Shown: positions 53,401 to 64,000 of the stretch, piece after piece
Layout of the letters: every line of letters begins with the position of its first letter
How positions within the stretch are numbered: position 1 is the first letter of the stretch
From: Vigna angularis
Lineage: Eukaryota; Streptophyta; Magnoliopsida; Fabales; Fabaceae
Direction: 5' to 3'
DNA length: 64,000 bases
Assembly (NCBI RefSeq): GCF_016808095.1
Contig: NC_068972.1
Span: 248,001-312,000, forward strand
The notes under the pieces: model-generated
Database searches by the model: none
Seen by the model: the letters and a program-made list of their open reading frames with translations, nothing else
Told to the model about the DNA's origin: nothing
Program-made: the position numbers and the translations under genes

Positions 53401-56400
53401 TGAGCATAAGTAATCATTTACTTAAGTAGTTTCAAGCAGCCATCACAAGGGCTATACCACATGCAATGCATAGGCAACTTATTGCTTAGCTGTAAATAAT
53501 ACTGAAATCCAATCATTCAGAATAGTGAAATAGAAATTACCTTTAAATTACTTAACATCTTCACAGTAGCAGGGTTAAAATAAAGCTGCATGAAATGTGA
53601 AATCAATTTGTAAGTTACCTTAGGTCGGATAATTCCTTAGTATGTGACTGAACAATAACAAGTCATGAATTTTCATTACATGATTCAGTTTAAATTAATG
53701 GCTTACTTTTAAAATAACGAATATGATTCTAATCTCACTGAATATCAAACATATATAAGTGATAACTAACAAATCAATATTCTGAAAAATCAGTAATCCC
53801 GGTATCAAAACAAGCAATGAGCAATCCATCGTGCTTTTATAATAACTTCCGGTATCTGTCTTTCTCATTTGGAGAAGCAAATTAACAATATGTACTACCA
53901 ACATCCCCTTCGGGTAAAAGCCCATGAATTAGAAATAAAGTTACTGATTCTTGAACTAAAACATTTCAGCAGCAAAAGAAAGATCTCTAGTGACAAACAT
54001 TTTAGCTTCAATCCTTGCATATGCATAGTTTATGGACTAATTCTACATACCTGCATGATAAACTTCAGATAGTTGTTTATAGCATACAGAAGTGCAGGAA
54101 CTGCCAGAAGGGCATTGCTACGAGCTGCCTACAAGTGACAGAATACCAGATACAAAATAAATATCAAAATCTATTGGAAAAAACTACATTTTGAATTTGG
54201 AAGATGTTTAAATTTGGTGATATATAAAGAATAATTACTAAGAAACTTAAAAACAAGATGCTATCACACATTCCATATTTACTGTATTGAGACCCAAGAA
54301 TAAACACAGCGCTACAAATGCACTCTCTAAGGTAGTAAAGTAGTTGGTGAGTATTTGTTGATCTTATACAAAATATGCTTATACTATGTGACCTGAGTAA
54401 TCCAGTTCAATCCCAGGAAGCAGAGAACCCTACAGCTAGCAATTGACAAAAAGCTTAAGAAATTATCTATATAAAAAAGTATATGGGTCTCAAAAATCTG
54501 TTAATTGATACAAAATTTAAATTCTAAATCATTGTACCTGCATGAATGTAGAAATTGAGAGAAGAGGTTTCTCCCCAACTTTTTGATGCCTAGCCTGCAC
54601 AATGAACAAACCATTTACCACTTTACATGAATGTAAAACAATTATGAGTTTCAAGAAGACTCAGAAGCACTGGCCTATTTTCTTTTACAACTAATATGTT
54701 TCCTTTCACTTATCAACCTGCCCATACTGGTTTTCTTCCACAAAAGACACTGAAAATATTTTTCCAAAAACTGAGTTGATTTTGTTCAAATATATGCCAT
54801 ATCATCAAGCCTTGATCCTGATCCCAAAAATTACCAGTTGGCACCTTGGTCCCCACTTCATTGCCTGAAAATCATTTATACCTTTACAAAGTAGGACATA
54901 ATTGGCAGATAACCAGATCGCTTGATTATGTTGACCAGGTTCAATTCATAACTATGTACGAAAAAAGTTTGTTGGGAGAGGCAAAACTCACTTTGGGGAT
55001 CTACAGCCCTCAAAGGGATTATCTTTTGTTGTTGAATGGTGCATACACCAAAGTAACTAGGAATACTATCATTGAAAACCAAGAAGTTATTATTTCCACT
55101 CTTGTTTTGAGTTTATAAATTCTAATATTCTATGATCTAATACTAAAGAAAATTACGGTATGTCCTGCCACAATAGAAAAAAACAGTAACGCTTAGTGAA
55201 ACCTCAATTTACTAATGATTTACCTCAATGTATGTGCTAGTGTCACTTCGATAATTTACTTCTCACTTGACACATGCTTTAATTATAAGTAATTGAAAAG
55301 ACAGAAAATATGAGTATAGACAAAGGGAAAATGATCTTAACCTGGAGAATAAGCATAACAATAGCAAAGAAAACCTTTGTAATCTCGGTCAAAAAATTAA
55401 CACTAATAGGGCTAAAATTGAACTTCCCATCCACCTTGGACATATAGACAAGGATAGGCTGCCAATTAAAAAGAAATAACATTTGTCAGTCGCTAAACAA
55501 CAAGCATAAAACTCACAAGAGTTATCAAATTAACAGCAGGGAACTCTTCATTGTACATCAGACCATTAGATTAGCAAATATCGAAAAATAGATCTGCAAG
55601 TCAATGAAATGAACTATGCATACGAAGCAATTTTTTTAGGGTTTGTAATATGCTTCATCACAGCCATCATAGCATCCATAAGTTACTATTCACAATGCCA
55701 AATATGCTTCATCACAGCCATCATAGCATCCCTAAGTTACTATTCACAATGCCAAAGTTTGAGCCAACTTCTTTCAGCCTCTCTCCTAAAGCCTTGGAAT
55801 CCTGCTGCTTAAATTCCTTATTTCCTTTGCCAACTAGACATAACGCAAGAAATGACACTTATATAGATTGGCATGCAAGATAGTTCTTTGAATAAGTTAA
55901 ACCATCCATGTCAAATGCACAAAAAGTATATAGTTCCAGAATATCCAACCAAATTAGCTTTCAGATCATTAAACACGTGAATGCAAGAGAATTTGTTTTT
56001 CCCATCCAAAGCAAACAAAGGATATATAATTCTAGATATCAAATCCAATTAGTACTCCAAATCACTAAACATGTGAATGCCAGAGATATTGCCAATCCAC
56101 ACAGAAAAGCAGAGTATATTCACTCACAGCACATGGCCAGAAACACCAGTTTCCGACTCCAAAGAGGATCCAAAACATCACAAATGTGCGGGATGTGATG
56201 TATTTTTCACACTAGCCATGTCATAACTCATAATGTCTGTGTCATGTTTAGTGTCTTAAGAAGTATGAGCTTCATAGCTATTCAATTATATTTCCATTTC
56301 ATTAATTTAACATTTGAGAGGAATATTCAATAAGAGAAGGTAAATCACCTGGAAGCCTACAAGAACACAATCACCAACAACCAAAAAGACATTGAGTACA

Positions 56401-56516
56401 CGTTGCTTGGATGTTATCCTATTTTTGTGGCGATCATAAGCCCTTGAGATAGTTTTGGCGGAAGGGGAAACCAATTTGGAATGGCAAACACTGCATTCTA
56501 TCATCCCGTTCTTCAT
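50452..56516 (-). CDS. UTR6-like: CMP-sialic acid transporter-like nucleotide-sugar transporter (UTR6/CSTLP type)
   Basis: A Golgi-type nucleotide-sugar antiporter of the NST family, close to Arabidopsis UTr6/CSTLP proteins; the plant substrate may be a UDP-sugar rather than CMP-sialic acid. Fourteen exons (minus): 56349-56516, 55342-55458, 54538-54594, 54051-54128, 53541-53585, 53196-53255, 52935-53057, 52740-52817, 52223-52292, 51253-51360, 50966-51099, 50803-50879, 50598-50643, 50452-50502; phases agree and give 403 residues. About ten membrane segments are present. Motifs are [14 protein letters not shown] (a CxxC at 8-11), [80 protein letters not shown], and [20 protein letters not shown]. 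The cytosolic tail is [10 protein letters not shown] then DERQPLLPS. An ATG at 56516 begins MKNGM; no earlier ATG lies in frame. Confidence 0.95.
55648..55755. repeat. 54-bp tandem duplication in transporter intron 1
   Basis: Two adjacent 54-base copies (55648-55701 and 55702-55755), starting ATATGCTTCATCACAGCCAT and ending CACAATGCCAA, differ at a single base. This is a recent local duplication inside intron 1. Confidence 0.9.
55927..56114. repeat. degenerate tandem duplication (~95 bp) in transporter intron 1
   Basis: Two neighbouring diverged copies, about 55927-56020 and 56021-56114, share TATATA(A/G)TTC(C/T)AGA, CAAATTAG-like and CACTAAACAYGTGAATGC(A/C)AGAGA blocks and a CCAATCC-like end. 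They are older than the 54-base duplication nearby. Confidence 0.55.
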
Positions 56517-56554
56517 ATAAATTTCCCACACTACCAGGGTATGAAGAACTCGAT

Positions 56555-56862
56555 CTGCAACGGAATCAACAAAAACTATTCATCATAAGCTCATCCACAC
56601 ACTCTCCCAAACAACACAACAGATCTTGCTCTTCCAAAACAGCCTAAGACAACGTAAACTAAAACGAAATTAAATGCGAAATCCAAAAGAAAACAGAGAT
56701 CCCTACGATAACAAATCAAGACCTACGAAATCAAGCGAAAAATTATTACGCAGAACTGAGATCTTGCACTGAATGAAACACGACAAAGAAATTAAGTCGT
56801 CACCGACACAATATTAATGCGTGATAAGCGTGGAATTCAGATTTGAGAAAGCAAAGACAAAC
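56555..56862 (-). other. predicted 5'-leader intron of nucleotide-sugar transporter
   Basis: On the minus strand a donor-like CGATTTAG|GTTTGT at 56863/56862 and an acceptor TTCCGTTGCAG|ATCG at 56555/56554 bracket 308 bases of AT-rich sequence. Splicing leaves a 38-base leader segment before the start codon, with no upstream ATG in it. The upstream leader is purine/pyrimidine-biased (CTTTC-rich on the minus strand, about 57000-57120). Confidence 0.5.
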
Positions 56863-57403
56863 CTAAATCGAGTCCAGAAGGAGCATTCAGGTGAAACTCG
56901 AATTGATCTGCAGCTGCCGGCAAGCGATTCGAAGCTGTTCAACAGAGAAACGAGCGCGCCTGCGAATTTCAGACAGAAAAAACGATTCCGATTTCACTGT
57001 GTTTCCTTCCTTCTTTCCTTCTTTCCTTCTTTCTGTGAATGGAAATGGAAATTGGATTTTAAATTTGCAAAGAGAGAGATTTAGAAAGAGAGAAAGAAAG
57101 AGAGAGAGAGAGGACTGCTTTCTGTTTTTGTTTTTGTTTTCGAGATTTGCGATTTGGAATAAAAGAGAGAGCGTTTTATGGCCTAATTTGTTTGCTTTGA
57201 ACTCACACAACAAGAAATAAATAAAAAAAAATGATTTTGGGTGTAAAGCTGCAAACGACGCGTTTCAAAGTGAGGGGCCAATGAGGTATGTGTGAGGAAA
57301 CAAAGTGGAGTCAAAGGGGGGTTTGTAGTTTGGTGTGTCAGTGTTGCTGCATCGGTTCGGTTCATTTTTTTGGTTGGGTGGAATTACCCCTTCTCCATTC
57401 CTA

Positions 57404-57404
<1 letters not shown>

Positions 57405-57467
<63 letters not shown>
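57405..57467. repeat. (ATT)21 microsatellite
   Basis: An uninterrupted trinucleotide run of about 63 bases, 0.9 kb upstream of the nucleotide-sugar transporter start codon. It translates as runs of Ile, Leu or Tyr in chance frames and is not coding. Confidence 0.95.
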
Positions 57468-57999
57468 TAACTTACATACCAAACTATTCATTCAGGTTAC
57501 ACGTTTCTTTCGCTTCAACTTTCAGGATTCTTCTCTCTCACTCCCTCCACCAAAATTTACACAATAAGCTTTCCTCTTATATATATAAAATAATAATAAT
57601 AATTCATTTATGGAAACCATTTGGTTGATGCACAAAAACCTACCACAATATTCTTCTATATGCCCATACTTTTTTTTATTCCTTCTTAACCCACACAATT
57701 ACTATTTACAATCACGTCAGAGATTATGGAGCTTTATTATGGTAAACCCGGTTATTAAACATAAAAAAAAACATTAATTCTGCTGTAAGAAAATATCAAT
57801 ATCAGTGAATATACTGCATATTGGAAAACCCCACCTTTTAATTTTATTTCTTTACAAAATTAATGATTTCAGTTAAATTGTGAAAAATAATATTTATAAG
57901 TTTATCTGTTGGCAGATTTACTTTTTAAAAACTTATTTCAGCTAGAGAACTTTAGTACAGTTTGGTTATTAGTAAGATTTTGTCCACAAATACAAAACT

Positions 58000-58001
<2 letters not shown>

Positions 58002-58041
<40 letters not shown>
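58002..58041. repeat. (AT)20 microsatellite
   Basis: An uninterrupted AT dinucleotide run of about 40 bases in AT-rich intergenic DNA. Confidence 0.95.
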
Positions 58042-58044
<3 letters not shown>

Positions 58045-61000
58045 TTGTAAGAAAATATTCACATTATCCATTATCGATGGTATATTATTATAAAATAAAA
58101 TTACAACATATACACAGATGTCACGAATTATTACTGTGTTTATTCATTTCTTTTGAAATTCTACTGAACCTTTTGCTTTTCTAAGCAATTAAAACACATA
58201 ATTATGTTAACCATAGTAGTTATGGTTATTATAACAAACATGCTCTTTTACTAAATTAATCAAACAAACGTAAATGTATTTCGGATTTATATAATACACA
58301 ATTAATTCTTTATATATGGAATATTTTTATAACTGTTATCCTTTTTTAGTATCAACTTTATGGCCCTCGATGGGATTTCTCATTTCAAATACTTTTATTT
58401 TTTATTAATATTTTTTCTTTCTTTCTAGTTTTTGAGTTGAACGTAGCCAGAATCAAGTAAAATACTTTATCAGTTATACATGTTTTTGTCTTTTGGGATT
58501 TGACTTGTTGAGTTTTTTGTTTGAATCTTTATTAGCTTTGAATGTTGTCCTCACTAAAAGTCTTTTGATATTAAAACTTTAGAGACAAAAGGTCATGTTC
58601 AATAAAAAGGAATTCCTCCACCACCTTTTCATATTATATATCATCTAAAAATTATTAAACGCATGCTCAAAACAGTATACATTGCTTCACCATTATTCAT
58701 TTTGTGTGTGCATGTGTTTAAGTATATGTTTTAATAATTTTGTGACTTATATTTTTATAATAATTTATAATATTCAACAAAGATTCCGAGTGTTTATTCA
58801 AATATTCTCTCATCTATTTAAAATTGTCTTAAAAAGACAAAATAAGCTATTTGATAAGATTTGTTATTTTGTATCTTCGTGCTCTTTACACTGCTTTTTT
58901 AAAAATAAAAATTTGTTCGTATTTTTAAATTTGAAAAAAAATATGTGCATACAAAATTTAGCAGCATTTGATGTGATTTGAAAATAATTGATGAATGTTT
59001 TTGTTTCGTGTCTTTGCAATATAATTGAAACAAATGCATAAAAAAATAAGCAATAGCAATAAACAAATTGTGACTGCAGATCAAGATGGACCCATATTGA
59101 TTCAAAGGTCAAAGGTTATTCTCTGTCATTAATATCAAATTAATTCATGTTTTTGCCAACATGACATAATAGCTTATAAAATAAAATAAAGATATATAAA
59201 TGTTATAAAGAACAAAGTCAAAAGTTTAATATCTAAATATTATAATCAAAAGCTACAATAAAATGTTGAAAAAAATAATATATTTGGTTGAAACTTATAC
59301 AGAGTAAAATTAAACCTCATCTATAAATTACAAATGATTTTTATGATATATCATAAAATAAAATAAAAATAAACAAAGCAAAAGAAAATAAAACAATTAT
59401 TCTCCTTCTTTTGTTTAACCTAATAAATAAATAAAAATCATATTTAAAAAATAAAGAATACCCATAGGTCTTTAATTCGTACGAGTAGGTATATTTATTG
59501 CTTGTAAAATGTTTACATATTAATAATAGTCATCAGTCAAAACACAGAATAAAAAAATAATCATAAAAAATTGTTAACTATACTGGTTCATAAAATTATT
59601 GAAATTGAATTCTTGAAAGGACAGTTTAGTAGGCCAAGCACTTGAGATTCCAATTGTATGCAAACCACAGTAAATGTGCTTTACCCTATCTGTATTAATT
59701 GGGCTCACCTGAATATAAACTGTAGAAAAAAAAATGGAGAGATCATTCAATGTTTACTTGGTGTAACATATGGTATATTCCTTCAACCCTCGGAGTCCAT
59801 GATTTGTTACCAAATATATGTTTGTTCTGTCAGATAATTGTTATTACTAATTAATTAATTATTAATTTCCCTTAATTGGTGATTTAAAGTGTAAAAGATA
59901 TAATGGATTTGATGACAATCATACTATGAAATTATATATCATATTCAATAATTTTTTTCTTTATTTAATTTACTTATTTTGTTGGTGTATAATGAAACTA
60001 ATTCACTTTTAACTTTTCTCTTATGGTTACATTTTTGAAAATTCAAGTTTATAATGTAAAACAAAATCCTAATTTTATTTTTGTGGAATAAGGATGTACA
60101 CAAAATACATAAATTAAGCCCCGAGGTTTTTGTGAATCATAGTTAAAAGATGTGAATTTTCATAACTGAAGTTTTCCTGTCCGAATACATTTATACTTAA
60201 TTGCAGATTTAGATTAATAAGAAAATAAAAAGGAAATACATTTACTTCATAATAACAAAACTATATCAATAATGAAAGTATCTTCTTATTTTGAAATCAT
60301 TTAAAAAAAATTATATATTTATTTCAATTAAAGGAGTTAGAAAAAAGCTTAATTCTCTTATATAAAGAATTACAACATACATAATATATATCAATGTTGG
60401 TAACTATCTATTATTTTCAATATATGACTGTAATCTGTATGTTATTTTCAATTTTCTATTGTTTTAAAATGAAAAAGTACTTAATTGAGTGACTTTTTTA
60501 TAATATAAAAAAATGAAAATAAACTTTCTAATTAAATATAAAAAATAAAATAAAAACTAAAAAGGCCCGTGCCTCCGCAAGGATCTCGAACTAGCTTCAA
60601 ACAAAAAAATTTCATGACTATCACACAAAACACCATTTTAAGCCATTTTGCTTAAAATCTTGTGAGTTTATTTGGCTGATTACTGCATTTATCCATTACC
60701 ATATCATATCTAAGTGTCATTTGTTTCATTAATTAAATTAAAAAAATATTAACCAGGGTCCACTAGGAAAGATGATTGTAAATAAAGCAAGAAATGAAAA
60801 TATTAATTATTGTATTAGACTCGAAATAATAAAAAATCAATAATTGTAATATTTAAAATAATAAAATGCAGTTAAGTGAATAAAAAACTTATTTCCTATT
60901 AATATTAATAATTATTAAGATAATCCTTACAAATAATCTACCACACACGCAGAAGCACAAGCAAAAGTATAAAGAGAATTGTTTAACCTGGCGTAATATA

Positions 61001-61635
61001 GCATGCGTCTCTCTGCATGCAAACTGACAGACACAGTGCATGTAAACCATCTTGCAAGGCAAAATCCACTCCATCAAATTTCTGTCATCATGTCCCCTCA
61101 GCAAGATTCTCCATAAAAATCGCCACCCTTGTGTCACCCAAAGGTCTGGAACACTCGTCAATCAACTAAATCTTCACTTGAATTCATCAAACCTCATGGC
61201 GTCACAGCCCTGTGCAAAGCACCCACTCCTGTAAAATATTTTCGTGTTAGCAACTATTTGTAATTACTTATTTTAATTAAACCTTGTGTGTACTTTATTC
61301 TTAAACAAGGATCACCCTGGTGCCCGCTGTCATGGTTGTCTGTTTATCAAATGAAGCTAGGTAGCTGTAACAGTGAGGAAGTGATAAGTTTTATGTTAAA
61401 GTCAGATGACATATTTGCTCTTTAAATCAATAATGATAAAAATACAATAAAACCATTAAAATGCTAGCATTGGAGACCATAAAAGAATTGTCTTACAATA
61501 ATATGCGTTACTGAAAGAAACCATTTAAATATTATTGAATAAACAGATGTAATAAAAAACAATTAATCTTGTATATGTTTTAAAGGAATGCATCTTCAGT
61601 CAGTTGTTTTTCCCAATCAAGGCTGAAGGCGGAGA

Positions 61636-63902
61636 TTAATTTTCAGGGAGCGTGGTGTCTTCAAGTTGGTCAGAGCTACCATTTTGGGAATGCATCTACA
61701 CAAAAAAAGGAGAAAGGGGATATATGAGTAGGGAAAATATAGAAGTAGGTTCGAAAGCACTAACTTCGAATAAGAATAAAAAACAAAAACCCCCAAGCGT
61801 GTCAAGAACAAAATATATTAGAGATTTGAAAGCCTTCATATTACTCAACGAGGGGAACATTCTTTCAGACGCAATAATATTAAAAATAAATTCTATGCAA
61901 GTAATTATCAGTGCAGGATCCGTAAAACAGGATAACAGGTTCGCACCAAACCAAGAGCTTCTCTAGCAATCCTATGACTGTCTTCGCCACAAACTTTACC
62001 AAAGAGAAACATAAGGTGTTTTCTTTGTTCCAGTTTCAAGTGCTTTTCGAGGCCCCGACTAACCATCTCCATTTCAGGCTGCATACAAATACCACGGTAA
62101 GTGCCAGTAGAAAGTGGCAATACATAAATCATATGCTGCAGCAGACAAGGTTAGAAGATAAATCTTTCTATCTACCTAACGCCTCATCCTAATCAGCATT
62201 CCACTAGAGGACGTGACTTGTCAGAGGATTCTGTTTACCCATCTTTGGTGTACTGCTATCGGTTGTTTTAACGGAGTTGTCATTTCACACAGTTATAGAT
62301 GCTGAGAATATCAGTTCCACTCCGTAATTTCTTTTCACCCAGTGTATGTAGTTGGTGGATTTCTTATCCTTTCCCTCCCCGTACTTCCCTTTTTTTCCAA
62401 TAAAAACTATTTCTAATGAAGAATAAAAAAATGATAACTGAATTCAATGTTTTGTTATTTGGTACTTGTGTCCTTACTTAAATTCTCCCTACAAATTATT
62501 CATTCTTCATTAATGCAAATATTAAGAATTAACAGGTAAATTAAGTTTAGTGAAATAAAAATAAACACGATGAAAGTATCAAATATCTATACAGAATACT
62601 ACATACAAATGCCACTTGTCTCCTGTTTTAGGTTTAGCGACTTTTCACTCATTTTTTATCACACAAATTATCCGACAACTTTTTTATATCTTTAAAATGG
62701 GTTACTCACGAGTTACCTCTGAATTACTTATCAATGATTAAGAACTGGTTCTCACACCACCCGATCCTCCTTCAATGGTGTAGCAGCTAAGATGGTCCTT
62801 AACATTAAGAATCAACTTAATAACTACTACAGGAGAAGCTCTTGCATATAAATTGTTCATCCAAGGATGTGCGGAAATCTAATGGAATAAATTGCAAATT
62901 ATTATTGAAGATACATACTGACGACTCCTCAGGAGGAAATATTCGTAGAAGAAGGCATATCTTTGACAGTTCCACCATAGCCTCAACCTGTTTTCCTTGC
63001 ATTTCCAGAGCCTGTAATTGAAAAGAATAACAAAACATGAATTTAGAAGTGCATTCCAGAGGGAATTTTTTTTTTTTAGAGAACCAGAGGCCAAATATGA
63101 ACTTTATGAAAAAGTAATATCTGACTGAGGCCAGAATTTCAGGCATTAAGTTACAATACTTCAAAGTTCGTCACTCATTTTTAAGACCTGCAATCCAATT
63201 ATAGATTCTACATGCATGCAAGCCAGTGACAACCAAAGGAAACTTAAAAGCCACAATAATGGCCATATCTAATGGCATGGAGTTCTACCATATTCAAAAG
63301 AAAGATTTCTATAAACACAAATTAATATAAACAACTATTTAACTGAAAATATAACTGCCTTCACTAATGTTTGTTTAAAAAAATGTCATTTTTCAGAGCC
63401 CCAAATGCTTAAACGCAATATTACCATATCGTTAGATTTAGAGTAAGAAAATTACCCAAGCCTGTAGAAGAGAGGAGCGCGTGCGAGCAGCAACAGCGGC
63501 AGACACAATTGTTGCAGCACGAACATTTTGAAGGCCAATATTTTCAGCAAATCCAGCAAGGAATTGAGAAGCATCCTCACCATTAATATCAATTGATGTA
63601 GAGTAAGTTGGTGCCCTGAATAGAAACAGAGTGACCGCCAGCAAATTTCAGAAAACAGGAGGAGACAGCATGATTAACAGGTGCCGTTTGGCAGTGAACA
63701 AAGAGATAGACAAGAATCCAGGGTTAATAATGTCACACCTGCTGCACACATTTAAAACAAAGTTAACAGATGCTCGATACAAGTTGTCCCGGACATTTGT
63801 TGGTTCAACAGACACTTGCACACCAGAAGTTCTGCACAGTTGACGTAACTGTTCATGTGTATGGGCAACAAACATTTTAAGTGTCATCAGAAGAGAGACA
63901 AA
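61636..63902 (-). CDS. unidentified helical protein, C-terminal exons (5' end beyond window)
   Basis: The 3' part of a multi-exon gene I do not recognise. Exons (minus): 63739-63902, 63456-63615, 62919-63011, 61947-62078, 61636-61695; all phases agree, giving about 202 residues. The fragment starts FVSLLMTLKMFVAHTHEQLR and continues CRTSGVQVSVEPTNVRDNLY, INGEDASQFLAGFAENIG, AATIVSAAVAARTRSSLLQA and KQVEAMVELSKICLLLRIFP. It ends in a hydrophilic tail SQNGSSDQLEDTTLPEN. Predicted structure is all-helical, possibly an alpha-solenoid, which is inference. The last two junctions are the least certain: a donor GTGCGA after ALGL is preferred, but reading on to 61908 would end the protein at RILH. No membrane or signal segment is clear. 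Confidence 0.7.
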
Positions 63903-64000
63903 CTGATTCCCTTTTATTATAGATTATTTTATTATAAGCACTCATTAATAAAAAAAAATCAGAAACCATCAGCGGTGATTGTTTTTAACATACACAGTAT

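Larger units (their letters stand above)
56517..61635. other. intergenic region upstream of nucleotide-sugar transporter
   Basis: About 5 kb without a supported gene apart from the transporter leader. It holds the transporter promoter, an (ATT)n and a (TA)n microsatellite, long AT-rich stretches, and a short GC-rich island at 60564-60602. The last kilobase (60950-61635) has less biased composition, but I recognise no protein in it. Confidence 0.5.

Noticed and set aside
57288..57628. Frames with poly-Ile, poly-Leu or poly-Tyr
   Set aside because: They are translations of the (ATT)n microsatellite.
60564..60602. U6 snRNA fragment
   Set aside because: A CGCAAGGAT block and GGCCC resemble part of U6, but the rest of U6 and its promoter elements are absent.
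60889..61161. 90-codon minus-strand frame MTSVPDLWV...
   Set aside because: Not linked to any splice model and not similar to a family I know; probably chance.

Overview
This window is nuclear DNA of a flowering plant, almost certainly a eudicot. Genes are split by GT-AG introns, intergenic DNA is very AT-rich with long (AT)n and (ATT)n microsatellites, and the protein families are plant-specific (EML, TGA bZIP, lectin receptor kinase, DUF1685). A papilionoid legume is my best guess from the general look of the proteins and repeats, but that is inference. All gene models come from reading splice sites and reading-frame phase by eye; every internal exon junction given keeps the frame.

Layout: (1) 236-558 (+), last exon of an alpha/beta hydrolase; (2) 888-4908 (-), EMSY-LIKE ENT/Tudor chromatin protein, ten exons; (3) 6295-10236 (+), SELO/YdiU pseudokinase, eight exons, head-to-head with the previous gene; (4) 13109-15876 (+), RGG-box RNA-binding protein of the RGGA/HABP4 type, seven exons; (5) 17918-20344 (+), intronless G-type lectin receptor-like kinase; (6) 21002-23005 (-), divergent INT1-type inositol transporter; (7) 26970-32378 (+), clade II TGA bZIP factor, eleven exons; (8) 33469-35921 (+) and (9) 37542-41401 (+), two more INT1-type transporters; (10) 44205-44630 (+), DUF1685 protein; (11) 47252-48540 (-), KANL2/INO80D-type Cys/His protein; (12) 50452-56516 (-), CMP-sialic-acid-transporter-like nucleotide-sugar transporter, fourteen exons; (13) 61636-63902 (-), 3' part of an unidentified gene that continues beyond the window.

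The most unusual local structure is the INT1 cluster: three paralogues within 20 kb, one inverted and separated from the other two by the TGA gene. The inverted copy has lost an intron and carries Ser where sugar porters of this family have the substrate-coordinating Asn. The other genes are unrelated housekeeping, signalling and regulatory genes with no evident joint function.

Mobile and repetitive DNA is modest: a probable hAT-derived non-autonomous element (about 11030-11668), a small inverted-repeat MITE and a solo-LTR-like copia remnant inside TGA introns, a degenerate tandem repeat in TGA intron 2, and exact and degenerate tandem duplications in intron 1 of the nucleotide-sugar transporter. 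I found no tRNA, rRNA, CRISPR or complete transposon, and nothing I would claim as a new biological system.
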